64,000 nt of DNA from JAFCUW01 sp049897565 (GTDB lineage: Bacteria > Pseudomonadota > Gammaproteobacteria > Burkholderiales > Burkholderiaceae_D): assembly GCF_049897565.1 (NCBI RefSeq), contig NZ_JAFCWM010000020.1, forward strand, positions 1-64,000, in the 5' to 3' direction. The position numbers were made by a program, and so were the translations under genes. This document shows, piece after piece, positions 20,801 to 28,965 of the stretch (within the stretch, counting starts at the first letter, position 1; each line of letters begins with the position of its first letter). The notes under the pieces are model-generated. The model was not told the origin of the DNA. It did not search any database and was given only the letters and a program-made list of their open reading frames with translations.

Positions 20801-21301
20801 ATGCTGCACGAGGCGGTCAAGTCGCTCAGGGCCGGCAAGGAGCCGGACCTGGCCGCGCCGCTGGCGACCACCACCGAAATCAACCTGCACGTGCCGGCGC
20901 TGCTGCCCTCCGACTTCTGCGGCGACGTCCACGAGCGCCTGTCGATCTACAAGCGCCTGGCAAACTGCGCCACCGCCGACAAGGTCGACGACATGCAGGA
21001 GGAGCTGATCGACCGCTTCGGCAAGCTGCCCGACCCGGTCAAGGCGCTGATCGAAACGCACCGCCTGCGCATCGCCGCCAAGGCGGTCGGCATCGTCAAG
21101 ATCGACGCGCATGGCGAAGCGGCCAACCTGCAGTTCATGGTCAACCCGCCGATCGACTCAATGCGCATCATCGCCCTGATCCAGAAAAATCGCCACATCA
21201 AGCTGGCCGGCCAGGACAAGCTGAAGATCACCGCCAGCATGCCCGACCTGGCCGCCCGCGTGACGCAGGTCAAGCAAACCATCAAACAACTGTTAGCGTA
21301 A
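17855..21301 (+). CDS. mfd: Transcription-repair coupling factor
   Basis: Mfd removes RNA polymerase stalled at DNA damage and recruits UvrA. The 1148-residue product has the full architecture: N-terminal UvrB-like region (about 1-350), the CarD-like RNA-polymerase interaction domain beginning near residue 482 (IGDPVVHINHGIGRYMGL), an SF2 translocase with Walker A GDVGFGKTEVALRAAF (about 632) and DEEHRFG (about 733), the TRG region, and the C-terminal TRCF domain. The start ATG gives MPFDLKKSLP. A TATAAT at 17818 precedes it without a convincing -35. serB starts 6 bp after its stop, so they are probably co-transcribed. Confidence 0.97.
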   Translation: MPFDLKKSLPKPGARFALPASYGSADAYALAVAGLELKSRRQMLTVIVANASDGQRLLDEIPWFADGKLACNLLPDWETLPYDAFSPHQDLVSERLATLHEVQNGQCDVLIVPATTALVRLAPPSFLAAYTFFFKQGEKLDEAKLKAQLTLAGYTHVSQVMSPGEYSVRGGLIDLFPMGSTLPYRLDLFGDEIETIRTFDADTQRSLYPVREVRLLPGREFPMDEPARTSFRSRWRERFEGDPSRTVVYKDIGSGIASAGIEYYLPLFFEETATLFDYLPQEASLALVGDIDAAIKRFWLDTQSRYRFLKSDRDRPLLPPDELFLSDETFFTLAKPYPRWVIVKDADTAASELSAPVPNIAVNRRSDDPLANLRSYLAQNDGRVMICAESNGRRETLLQYFNEYSLALAAVEGFEGFCASSAKLTLGVAPLQAGFELFDKGAGHIVFITETELYAGSGRRVGKKKQETVTQVESMVRDLSELKIGDPVVHINHGIGRYMGLTSMDLGEGETEFLHLEYARDTKLYVPVSQLHVISRYSGASPEDAPLHSLGSGQWEKAKRKAAEQVRDTAAELLNLYARRALRKGHSFEYSSHDYQNFADSFGFDETPDQAEAIRNVIKDMTGGKPMDRLVCGDVGFGKTEVALRAAFIAVMGGKQVAILAPTTLLAEQHAQTFADRFADWPVRIAELSRFRTGKEINTAIKGMADGTLDIVIGTHKLLSPDVKFERLGLVIIDEEHRFGVRQKEALKSLRAEVDVLTLTATPIPRTLGMALEGLRDFSIIATAPQKRLAIKTFVRSEDSSVIREACLRELKRGGQIYFLHNEVETIENRMAMLTELLPEARIAVAHGQMHERDLEKVMRDFVAQRYNILLCTTIIETGIDVPTANTIIMHRADKFGLAQLHQLRGRVGRSHHQAYAYLLVHDVMSLTKQAQRRLDAIQQMEELGSGFFLAMHDLEIRGAGEVLGENQSGEMLEIGFQLYSDMLHEAVKSLRAGKEPDLAAPLATTTEINLHVPALLPSDFCGDVHERLSIYKRLANCATADKVDDMQEELIDRFGKLPDPVKALIETHRLRIAAKAVGIVKIDAHGEAANLQFMVNPPIDSMRIIALIQKNRHIKLAGQDKLKITASMPDLAARVTQVKQTIKQLLA

Positions 21302-21307
21302 TTACCC

Positions 21308-22156
21308 ATGACGATGAACCTGGTTTTGCAGGGCCCCGGCGCGACGCTGCCGGCACTTGAACGCATCGCCGCGCTGGCACATCCGGCGCGCTGGGCCAAA
21401 CTGGGCTCGCACGCGCTGCGCGCCGAAACGGTCGACGATTTTCCGGCGACCCGCGCCGCGGTCGAACAGGCGGCCTTCGCGGCCGGCATCGACGCCACCT
21501 TCATCGCCGCCGGGCGCAGCCTGGCCGATTTCGGCCTGGTGGCGATGGACATGGATTCAACCCTGATCACCATCGAATGCATCGATGAAATCGCCGACAT
21601 GCAAGGCCTCAAGCCTCAGGTGTCGGCCATCACCGAGGCCGCCATGCGCGGCGAGCTCGATTTTGCCGCCAGCCTGACCCAGCGCGTGGCGCTGCTGAAG
21701 GGTCTCGACGCCAGCGCACTGCAGCGCGTCTACGACGAGCGCCTGCAGGTGTCGATGGGCGGCGAAGCGATGCTGGCCGCGGTCAAGGCCGCCGGCCTGA
21801 AGACGCTGCTCGTGTCGGGTGGCTTCACCTTCTTTACCGAGCGCCTTCGCGATCGGCTCGGGCTCGACTATGCGCACGCCAATGTGCTGGAAATAGACGC
21901 CGGTAAGCTGACCGGGCGCGTTGTCGGCGGCATCGTCGACGCCGAGGTCAAGAAACAGACTGTGGAACGCGTCTGCGCGGAACTTGGCATCGGCACGCAG
22001 CAGGCGATCGTGATGGGGGACGGGGCGAACGACCTGAAGATGATGTCGGTCGCGGGACTGTCGGTGGCGTTTCGCGCGAAGCCGGTGGTGCGTGCCCAGG
22101 CGGGCGTGGCGCTGAACTTCTCCGGCCTCGATGGCCTTGTCGCCATCCTCGCATAA
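21308..22156 (+). CDS. serB: Phosphoserine phosphatase
   Basis: The final enzyme of serine biosynthesis, hydrolysing phosphoserine. The 282-residue HAD protein has motif I VAMDMDSTLITIECIDEIAD (nucleophile Asp), motif II LLVSGGFTFF, and motif IV VMGDGANDLKMM. The N-terminal 80 residues are the short extra domain usual in proteobacterial SerB. It lies 6 bp behind mfd. A GTCAGAC palindrome occurs 11 bp after its stop. Confidence 0.95.
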   Translation: MTMNLVLQGPGATLPALERIAALAHPARWAKLGSHALRAETVDDFPATRAAVEQAAFAAGIDATFIAAGRSLADFGLVAMDMDSTLITIECIDEIADMQGLKPQVSAITEAAMRGELDFAASLTQRVALLKGLDASALQRVYDERLQVSMGGEAMLAAVKAAGLKTLLVSGGFTFFTERLRDRLGLDYAHANVLEIDAGKLTGRVVGGIVDAEVKKQTVERVCAELGIGTQQAIVMGDGANDLKMMSVAGLSVAFRAKPVVRAQAGVALNFSGLDGLVAILA

Positions 22157-22167
22157 GCGTTGAAGAA

Positions 22168-22188
22168 GTCTGACACTATGTGTCAGAC
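22168..22188. repeat. GTCTGACAC/GTGTCAGAC inverted repeat
   Basis: Nine-base arms around a TAT loop. It sits between serB and the eut relic. The TAG stop of the eutC remnant (22176-22178) lies inside it, so the repeat supplies that stop. Confidence 0.85.
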
Positions 22189-22746
22189 CCGTTTGAGAGC
22201 AGAAAGTTCGCGCGGACGTCGAGCGTTGATGCCGCATCGTCGCTGTCGTCTTTCAAGGCAATGCCGGACACGCCGCGCCGGCGCGCTTCGGCCACCAGGT
22301 CGTGAAGCCTGCGCGCGGCGGTATAGTAATCCAACCCTTCCGGCCGCACGTTCGAGATGCAGTTGCGCCGTTCGTCGGTCATGCCGACCCACGGCTGCCA
22401 GGTCAGGTAAAGGCCCATGCTGTCGGGCGAACTGAGGCCGGGGCGCTCGCCGATCATCACGACCACCAGTTCCACGCCTAACAGCTGCGCGACTTCGTCG
22501 CCGACCGCCACCCTTGCCTGCTTGACGATCGCCAGCGGCGCGACCGACAGCGATGCCGGCGCCAGCAAGTCGAGCCAGCAGCGCAGGAATGGCAAGGCAT
22601 GCCGCTCGATCGCCAGCGCCGACAGGCCGTCGGCGATGACGAAGCCGATGTCGTAGCGTCCGTCCGTGCGTGGCGCGCGCCATCAGCGCGCGCAGGTCGG
22701 CAAAGGCTTAGGTCCTGGCGCCGACCATGTGCGAGTACTGGGTCAT
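22176..22746 (-). pseudogene. eutB-eutC deletion relic (ethanolamine ammonia-lyase)
   Basis: The two subunits of ethanolamine ammonia-lyase have been joined by a deletion. ATG 22746 begins MTQYSHMVGART, a stop (TAA), then AFADLRALMARAT, which is the EutB N-terminus. Immediately after, in another frame, comes RYDIGFVIADGLSALAIERH and a long EutC C-terminal part with VKQARVAVGDEV, MIGERPGLSSPDS and the ERRNCISNVRPEGL block. Most of EutB and the start of EutC are missing, perhaps 1.5-1.8 kb. The eutB ATG overlaps the GNAT stop (ATGA), so they were one operon. The EutC end (SNGSDT) is encoded by the repeat at 22168. Not functional. Confidence 0.85.
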
Positions 22747-23294
22747 GTCCGCTCCAACACCGTGCGGCGCATGCGCACGACGGGCACCCGCACGCCGTCC
22801 GACAGCTGCAGGTCGAACGATTCGACGTCGGTGAAACCGAGCACGCGGTACAGCGGCACGCCCGGCAAGGTCGACACCAGTTCGAGGGCGCCGAAGCCGG
22901 CGGCGCTGGCCTCGGCGGCGCAGTGCGTCATCAACAGCGAGCCCAGGCCGCGGCGCACCCACGCCGGTTCGACGAAAAAGGCGCGGATCCTGGCCGCCTC
23001 GGTGGCCGGATCGAGCAGCGGTTCGGGCGCCGATTTGGCCTGGTCGCCGCCAAAGCCGGTCGAGCGTTTGCCCCAGCCTCCGCAGGCGGCGATGGCGCCG
23101 CCCGTTTCGACGACATAATAGGTGCCGTCTGCGAGCAGCTGGCTATCGACGCCGAACACTTCGCGGGTGACCGCAACGGTTTGTTCCTGAGTATAAAAGC
23201 CGACGCTGAGCGCCGCCGCTGAGCGCTCGATCAGGGCGCGCAACGCCGACCTGTCGGCAGCAGTTGCCGGGCGGATCAGAAAGGCCTGTTCCAT
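22743..23294 (-). CDS. GNAT-family N-acetyltransferase
   Basis: A 183-residue cytoplasmic acetyltransferase. FLIRPATAADRSALRALIE is the first strand-helix of the GNAT fold. FVEPAWVRRGLGSLLMTHC contains the acetyl-CoA loop (R-R-G-L-G, Q/RxxGxG/A type), and LVSTLPGVPLYRVLGF is the conserved C-terminal strand. Substrate unknown. ATG 23294 is chosen over an upstream ATG that would add MLRKH; the frame is compatible with either. Its stop overlaps the eutB-relic start. Confidence 0.87.
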   Translation of the reverse strand: MEQAFLIRPATAADRSALRALIERSAAALSVGFYTQEQTVAVTREVFGVDSQLLADGTYYVVETGGAIAACGGWGKRSTGFGGDQAKSAPEPLLDPATEAARIRAFFVEPAWVRRGLGSLLMTHCAAEASAAGFGALELVSTLPGVPLYRVLGFTDVESFDLQLSDGVRVPVVRMRRTVLERT

Positions 23295-23391
23295 ATGTTT
23301 CCGTAACATGTGGTTTGTAACAAAAGCCAAATTGTGTGGCAGGCTAATCCTAAATTTCCTATAGTACTGGTAACAAATTCGTGAGGACATT

Positions 23392-23880
23392 ATGAAATTC
23401 TTGCTGACAATTGCTGCCGCCGCTGTTCTGGCGGGATGCGCGACGGCGCCGGCCTCGCGCAACTATTCCACCCAGTATGCACCGGCGCCGGCAGATCCGA
23501 GCCAGTGGCACGTCGTTTCGGTAACGCCAGTGCCGCCGGGCACGCGAGACCGTTACGGCAAAGTCGATAATGGCTGGTCTGACCAGTACAGTTCGGGTGC
23601 GGTTGCTTCGACCTATGCGCCGCAAGCCGGCTATGCGCCAAACAACTACTACGCGCCAAACAACTACTACGCGCCGAACAACTACTACGCGCCGAACCCG
23701 TATTACGCGCCGCAGCCGGTGTACGTGGCGCCGCCGATGTATGCGCCGGCGCCGGCTTATTATTATCCACCGGTGTCAATTGGGCTCGACTTCATGTTCG
23801 GGCGCAGCTGGGGCGGACATGGGCACCGCGGCGGACGGAACTGGGGTGGCGTCGGTATTGGTTCTCGCTGGCATCGTTAA
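23392..23880 (+). CDS. Lipoprotein with YAPNNY tandem repeats
   Basis: A 162-residue exported protein. MKFLLTIAAAAVLAGC is a lipoprotein signal peptide with lipobox LAGC, lipidated at Cys16. Residues about 75-125 are a Tyr/Ala/Pro/Asn-rich tract containing three near-identical YAPNNY units, then YAPNPYYAPQPVYVAPP. The C-terminus is Gly/His/Arg-rich (GGHGHRGGRNWGG). No catalytic motif and no family recognised. It is likely periplasmic or outer-membrane anchored. GAGGAC before the ATG is the RBS. It is followed by a terminator and stands alone. Confidence 0.8.
   Translation: MKFLLTIAAAAVLAGCATAPASRNYSTQYAPAPADPSQWHVVSVTPVPPGTRDRYGKVDNGWSDQYSSGAVASTYAPQAGYAPNNYYAPNNYYAPNNYYAPNPYYAPQPVYVAPPMYAPAPAYYYPPVSIGLDFMFGRSWGGHGHRGGRNWGGVGIGSRWHR
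23632..23700 (+). repeat. Tandem repeat encoding YAPNNY units
   Basis: Near-perfect 18-bp units TACGCGCCAAACAACTAC repeat in frame, changing slowly (CCA/CCG) toward 23700. They are the Tyr-Ala-Pro-Asn-Asn-Tyr tract of the lipoprotein. Confidence 0.8.
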
Positions 23881-23916
23881 GCTGATTTGACCAACTCATT
23901 TCGCACCATATTGGGG

Positions 23917-23942
23917 AGGCCGCACACTGTTGCGGCCTTTAT
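23917..23942 (+). terminator. Terminator after the lipoprotein gene
   Basis: AGGCCGCA-CACTGT-TGCGGCCT followed by a short T run, 36 bp past the stop. Confidence 0.8.
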
Positions 23943-24032
23943 TGCTTTGCGCCATACCTCCCGTAGTTCCTACCCTTGTTTGCTTACCATTTCCTTACAC
24001 GGTTGCGTGAGGTGATTTGTCACAGCAAATCA

Positions 24033-24061
24033 TTGCTGTTAGCAAAATGGTCCCATACAAT
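24033..24061 (+). promoter_or_regulatory. Putative promoter of the liv operon
   Basis: TTGCTG at 24033-24038 and TACAAT at 24056-24061 with a 17-bp spacer, about 65 bp ahead of the substrate-binding protein ATG. A second candidate -10 (TATAAA) is at 24100. The rest of the 247-bp gap since the lipoprotein shows nothing else I can name. Confidence 0.5.
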
Positions 24062-24127
24062 GAATCATCGGTGGGGCAAGGTGCACCAGCGTACGGCACT
24101 ATAAAAACACTTCCGGAGACAACACAA

Positions 24128-25285
24128 ATGAATTTCAAGTTGAAAGCAATCGTTGCGAGCGTAGCACTCGGTATTTCGATGTCGGCCGTGGCTGCCGATC
24201 CGATCAAGATCGGCGTCGCCGGTCCATTTACCGGCGGCTCGGCGCCAATGGGCGTATCGATGCGTGACGGCGTCAAGCTGGCCGCGGCGGAAATCAACGC
24301 CAAGGGCGGCGTCCTTGGCCGCCAGATCCAGTTGATCGAGCGTGACGACGAAGCCAAGCCGGAGCGCGGCGTACAGATCGCCCAGGAACTGATCAACAAG
24401 GAAAAAGTCGTCGCCACCGTCGGCTATATCAACACCGGCGTGGCGCTGGCGTCGCAGCGTTTTTACCAGGAAGCGAAGATTCCTGTGATGAACAACGTCG
24501 CCACCGGCTCGATCATCACCCAGCAGTTCGCCAAAGAGCCGGAGAACTACATCTTCCGCAATTCGGCCAACGACCAGATCCAGTCGGCGATGATCGTCGA
24601 GGAAGCCGTCGCCCGCCGCAAGTTCAGCAAGGTCGCGATCCTGGCCGACTCGACCAACTATGGCCAACTGGGCCGCGAAGACCTCGAGAAAGCGCTGAAA
24701 GCGAAAGGCATCACCGCCGTCGCCGTCGAAAAATACAACATCAAGGACGTCGACATGACGGCCCAGCTGCTGAAGGCGAAACAGGCCGGCGCCCAGGTCG
24801 TGCTGACCTACGGCATCGGCCCTGAGCTGGCGCAGATCGCCAACGGCATGGAGAAGCTGAACTGGACCGTGCCGCTGATCGGCAGCTGGACCCTGTCGAT
24901 GGGTAACTTCATCGACAACGCCGGCAAGAACGGCGACGGCACCCGCATGCCGCAGACCTTCATCCAGGACGCCAACACGCCGAAGCGCAAGACGTTCATC
25001 GACTCCTACGTCAAGGCGTACAAGCCAGCGGGCGACCGCATGCCGTCGCCGGTATCGGCAGCACAGGGCTACGACTCGATCTACCTGCTGGCCGCGGCCA
25101 TGAAGCAGGCCGGCAGCACCGATGGCCCGAAAGTGAAGGCAGCGCTGGAGAACCTGTCGGAGAAAATCGAAGGCGTCGTCACTACCTACAACAAGCCATA
25201 CAGCAAGGACGACCACGAGGCGATCGGCCTGGATAACACCGTATTCGGTGAAGTCAAAGGCGGCCGCGTCATCCTCGCCAAGTAA
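24128..25285 (+). CDS. livK: Branched-chain amino acid ABC transporter, substrate-binding protein
   Basis: Periplasmic type I binding protein that delivers leucine, isoleucine, valine or related amino acids to the membrane complex. The 385-residue product has a signal peptide (residues 1-22, ending SAVAAD) and the LivK/LivJ fold: IKIGVAGPFTGGSAPMG, GGVLGRQIQLIERDDEAKPE and YDSIYLLAAAMKQAG. An RBS-like GGAGAC precedes the ATG. It leads the operon; a hairpin 20 bp after the stop may reduce read-through to the permease genes. Confidence 0.93.
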   Translation: MNFKLKAIVASVALGISMSAVAADPIKIGVAGPFTGGSAPMGVSMRDGVKLAAAEINAKGGVLGRQIQLIERDDEAKPERGVQIAQELINKEKVVATVGYINTGVALASQRFYQEAKIPVMNNVATGSIITQQFAKEPENYIFRNSANDQIQSAMIVEEAVARRKFSKVAILADSTNYGQLGREDLEKALKAKGITAVAVEKYNIKDVDMTAQLLKAKQAGAQVVLTYGIGPELAQIANGMEKLNWTVPLIGSWTLSMGNFIDNAGKNGDGTRMPQTFIQDANTPKRKTFIDSYVKAYKPAGDRMPSPVSAAQGYDSIYLLAAAMKQAGSTDGPKVKAALENLSEKIEGVVTTYNKPYSKDDHEAIGLDNTVFGEVKGGRVILAK

Positions 25286-25305
25286 AGCCTGCCAGCGCCG
25301 TTTCG

Positions 25306-25339
25306 TGGCCAGTCTTGAGCATTCAAGCCTGGCCATTTT
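25306..25339 (+). terminator. Intra-operon hairpin between livK and livH
   Basis: TGGCCAG / CTGGCCA stem with an inner CTTGA/TCAAG pairing, followed by TTTT. It lies between the binding protein and the permease. It is probably a partial terminator that makes binding protein more abundant than permease. Confidence 0.65.
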
Positions 25340-25381
25340 CTTGTTGACCGGTGGCGTCAGCGCCGCCCATTGGATGAAATC

Positions 25382-26272
25382 ATGGAAATTCTATTACAGC
25401 TAGTCTTTAGCGGAATCGCGCTCGGCATGATCTATGCCGTCATCGCGTTCGGCTACCAACTGACGTTTGCCACCTCGGGCACCCTCAACTTCGGCCAGGG
25501 CGAATCGCTGATGCTCGGCGCGCTGGTTGGCCTGTCCTTGGTGAGCACCTTCCACGGCGGCCCGTACATGAGCTACCTGTTGATGATCCCGATCGTGCTG
25601 GTGTTCGGCGCGCTGCAAGGCATCTTCGTCGAGTGGATCGGCGTGCGCCCGGCCATCAAGATCAAATCCGAATTCGGCTGGATCATGTCGACCATCGCGC
25701 TGGCGATCATCTTCAAGAACGTCGCCGAAAATATCTGGGGCAAGGACGACCTGACCTTCCCTTCCCCGCTCAGCTCCACGCCGTTCCAGATCTTCGGCGC
25801 CAACGTGCAGCAGATGCAGGTGGCGGTGATTGTCGGCGCGCTGGCGATCATGCTGGCGGTCGAACTGTTCAACCGCAAATCGATCTACGGCAAAGCCGTG
25901 GTGGCGACCTCCAACGACCGCGACGCGGCCGGCCTGATGGGCATTAACACCAGCATGGTAATCACGTTCTCGTATGCGCTGTCGTCGGCCACCGCGGCAT
26001 TTGCCGGCGTGCTGGTGGCACCGCTGACCCTGACCGGCGCCACGATGGGCGCATCGCTCGGCCTGAAAGCGTTTGCGGTCGCCATCATCGGCGGCCTGAC
26101 CTCCGGCATGGGCGCCATCGTCGGCGGCCTGATTCTCGGCATCGCCGAAGTGACCACCGGCTTTTACATCTCGACCGGCTACAAGGAAGTACCGGGCCTG
26201 CTGCTGCTGCTGCTGGTCCTGGCGGTCAAGCCGGCCGGCCTGTTCGGCAAAGCCACGATCAAGAAAGTCTGA
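25382..26272 (+). CDS. livH: Branched-chain amino acid ABC permease LivH
   Basis: A 296-residue inner-membrane permease with about eight helices. The typical LivH start (LLQLVFSGIALGMIYAVIAF), GYQLTFATSGTLNFGQGE and the C-terminal EAA-like loop (FAVAIIGGLTSGMGAIVGGL) are present. ATG 25382 is preferred over TTG 25370. The gene stops 2 bp before the fused LivM-LivG gene. Confidence 0.92.
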   Translation: MEILLQLVFSGIALGMIYAVIAFGYQLTFATSGTLNFGQGESLMLGALVGLSLVSTFHGGPYMSYLLMIPIVLVFGALQGIFVEWIGVRPAIKIKSEFGWIMSTIALAIIFKNVAENIWGKDDLTFPSPLSSTPFQIFGANVQQMQVAVIVGALAIMLAVELFNRKSIYGKAVVATSNDRDAAGLMGINTSMVITFSYALSSATAAFAGVLVAPLTLTGATMGASLGLKAFAVAIIGGLTSGMGAIVGGLILGIAEVTTGFYISTGYKEVPGLLLLLLVLAVKPAGLFGKATIKKV

Positions 26273-26274
26273 CG

Positions 26275-28224
26275 ATGAACAAGAAATCCCTACTCCTTGG
26301 CGTGGCCGGTGCCGCCGCGCTGGCGCTGTTCCCGCAAGTGGTCACCAATCCGTACTACGTCCACCTGGCGCAGACGGTGCTGATCTACGCGATCCTGCTG
26401 TTCGGCCTGGACATCGTGGTCGGCTACACCGGCCAGGTATCGCTCGGCCACGCCGGCCTGTTTGGCATCGGCTCGTACATCACCGGCGTGCTGGTGTTTA
26501 AATTCGGCCTGGCCTGGTACCTCGCCATCCCCGCCAGCATCGCCGGCACGGCGCTGTTCGGCGCGATCCTGGCGTTACCGGCGCTGCGCGTGACGGGCCC
26601 CTACCTGGCGATGGTCACGCTGGCATTCGGCACCATCATCGCGATCCTGATCAATGAGATGACCTGGCTGACCGAGGGCCCGATGGGCATCAAGATCGGC
26701 AAACCCGTCATCATGGGCGCCAAGCTGCATGAAGTGGGCTACTTCTACATGGTCGCCGCATTCATGTTCGTGTCGCTCGTGCTGGTGCACCGCATCCTCA
26801 AGTCGCACCTCGGGCGCGCCTTCGAAGCGCTGCGCGACAGCCCGATCGCGTCCGACTGCATGGGCGTGTCGGTGTACCGCTACAAGGTCTACGCATTCGT
26901 CATCAGCGCCGGCCTGGCCGGCCTTGCCGGCAGCTTGTATTCCTATTCCGAGGAGTACATCAATCCGAGCAGCTACAACTTCGAGCTGACCATCCTGTTC
27001 CTGCTGGCGGTGATCATGGGCGGGCGCAAGAGCCGCACCGGTTCGCTGCTCGGCGCGCTGATCGTGGTGATGCTGCCTAGCCTGCTGGCCGACATTGAAC
27101 TGTTCCGCCAGATCGCCGTCACCGCCGCGGTGCTCGGCACGATCGGCGCCGGTATCGCCATCGCGCGCAAGCGCATCAACCCGCGCACCGCGCTGGTGCC
27201 ACTGGTGGCCACCATCGGCATGGCGATGTTCTCGTACAAGCTCGAAAGCGTGACCGACTGGCGCCTGACCATCTTCGGCCTGATGACGCTGTTCGTCGTC
27301 TACTACCTGCAGGACGGTATCGTCGGCTGGGTGCGCAGCATGCTCGGACGCGGCGCGGTGCACGACAAGTCGCTGGCGGTGGAAGCTGCCAACGCCGATC
27401 CGTTCGCCGGCATGAAGACCGGCACTGCCGGCGCCACCTTGCTGAAGGTGGACAAGGTGCTGATGCAGTTCGGCGGCCTGAAGGCACTCAACATGGTCGA
27501 CCTGAACGTGGCCGAGCGCTCGGTGCACGGCCTGATCGGCCCGAACGGTTCCGGCAAGAGCACGATGATGAACGTGCTGACCGGGATCTACAAGCCGACC
27601 GCCGGCCAGGTCCATTTCGACGGCGTGGCGATTGCCGGCCGCACGCCATCGGAAATCGCCCTCGGCGGCATCGCCCGCACGTTCCAGAACGTGCAGCTGT
27701 TCGGCGAGATGACCGCCACCGAGAACGTACTGGTCGGCCTGCACCACACGTTCGACTCGAACGTGGCCGACGTGATGGTGCATTCGCCGCGCTACAAGCG
27801 CGAAGAGCGCGAAGCACGCCAGCGCGCCGCCAGCATCCTCGAATTCGTCGGCCTTGGTTCGCTTGCCAACGAGGAAGCGCGCAATCTGCCTTACGGCAAA
27901 CAGCGCCTGCTCGAAATCGGCCGCGCGCTGGGCCTCAATCCACGCCTGCTGCTGCTCGACGAGCCGGCCGCCGGCCTGACCGCGCCCGACATCAAGGAGC
28001 TGATGGCGATCATCCGCAAGATCCGCGACCACGGCATCACCATCATCCTCATCGAGCACCACATGGATGTGGTGATGGCGATCTCCGACACCGTCACGGT
28101 GCTCGACTTCGGCCAGAAGATCGCCGAGGGCACGCCCGCATCGGTCCAGAGCGATCCGAAAGTGATCGAAGCCTACCTCGGCGGCAGCAGCGATGACATC
28201 ACGCCCGCTGTCGCGGCGCATTGA
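26275..28224 (+). CDS. Fused branched-chain amino acid permease LivM and ATPase LivG
   Basis: One 649-residue protein combines two normally separate subunits. Residues about 1-300 are LivM (YAILLFGLDIVVGYTGQVSL, HAGLFGIGSYITGVL). Residues 300-350 add two extra helices (RTALVPLVATIGMAMF and VVYYLQDGIVGWV). From about residue 391 comes an ABC ATPase with Walker A GPNGSGKST (about 421), the Q-loop in RTFQNVQLFGEM, and a Walker B/D-loop in LLLLDEPAAGLTAPD. The signature motif is atypical, LPYGKQRLLEI, as usual in LivG. No stop or frameshift lies at the joint. LivF follows, so the operon supplies LivK, LivH, LivMG and LivF. Confidence 0.92.
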   Translation: MNKKSLLLGVAGAAALALFPQVVTNPYYVHLAQTVLIYAILLFGLDIVVGYTGQVSLGHAGLFGIGSYITGVLVFKFGLAWYLAIPASIAGTALFGAILALPALRVTGPYLAMVTLAFGTIIAILINEMTWLTEGPMGIKIGKPVIMGAKLHEVGYFYMVAAFMFVSLVLVHRILKSHLGRAFEALRDSPIASDCMGVSVYRYKVYAFVISAGLAGLAGSLYSYSEEYINPSSYNFELTILFLLAVIMGGRKSRTGSLLGALIVVMLPSLLADIELFRQIAVTAAVLGTIGAGIAIARKRINPRTALVPLVATIGMAMFSYKLESVTDWRLTIFGLMTLFVVYYLQDGIVGWVRSMLGRGAVHDKSLAVEAANADPFAGMKTGTAGATLLKVDKVLMQFGGLKALNMVDLNVAERSVHGLIGPNGSGKSTMMNVLTGIYKPTAGQVHFDGVAIAGRTPSEIALGGIARTFQNVQLFGEMTATENVLVGLHHTFDSNVADVMVHSPRYKREEREARQRAASILEFVGLGSLANEEARNLPYGKQRLLEIGRALGLNPRLLLLDEPAAGLTAPDIKELMAIIRKIRDHGITIILIEHHMDVVMAISDTVTVLDFGQKIAEGTPASVQSDPKVIEAYLGGSSDDITPAVAAH

Positions 28225-28234
28225 AAGGACGGCC

Positions 28235-28963
<729 letters not shown>

Positions 28964-28965
28964 GC

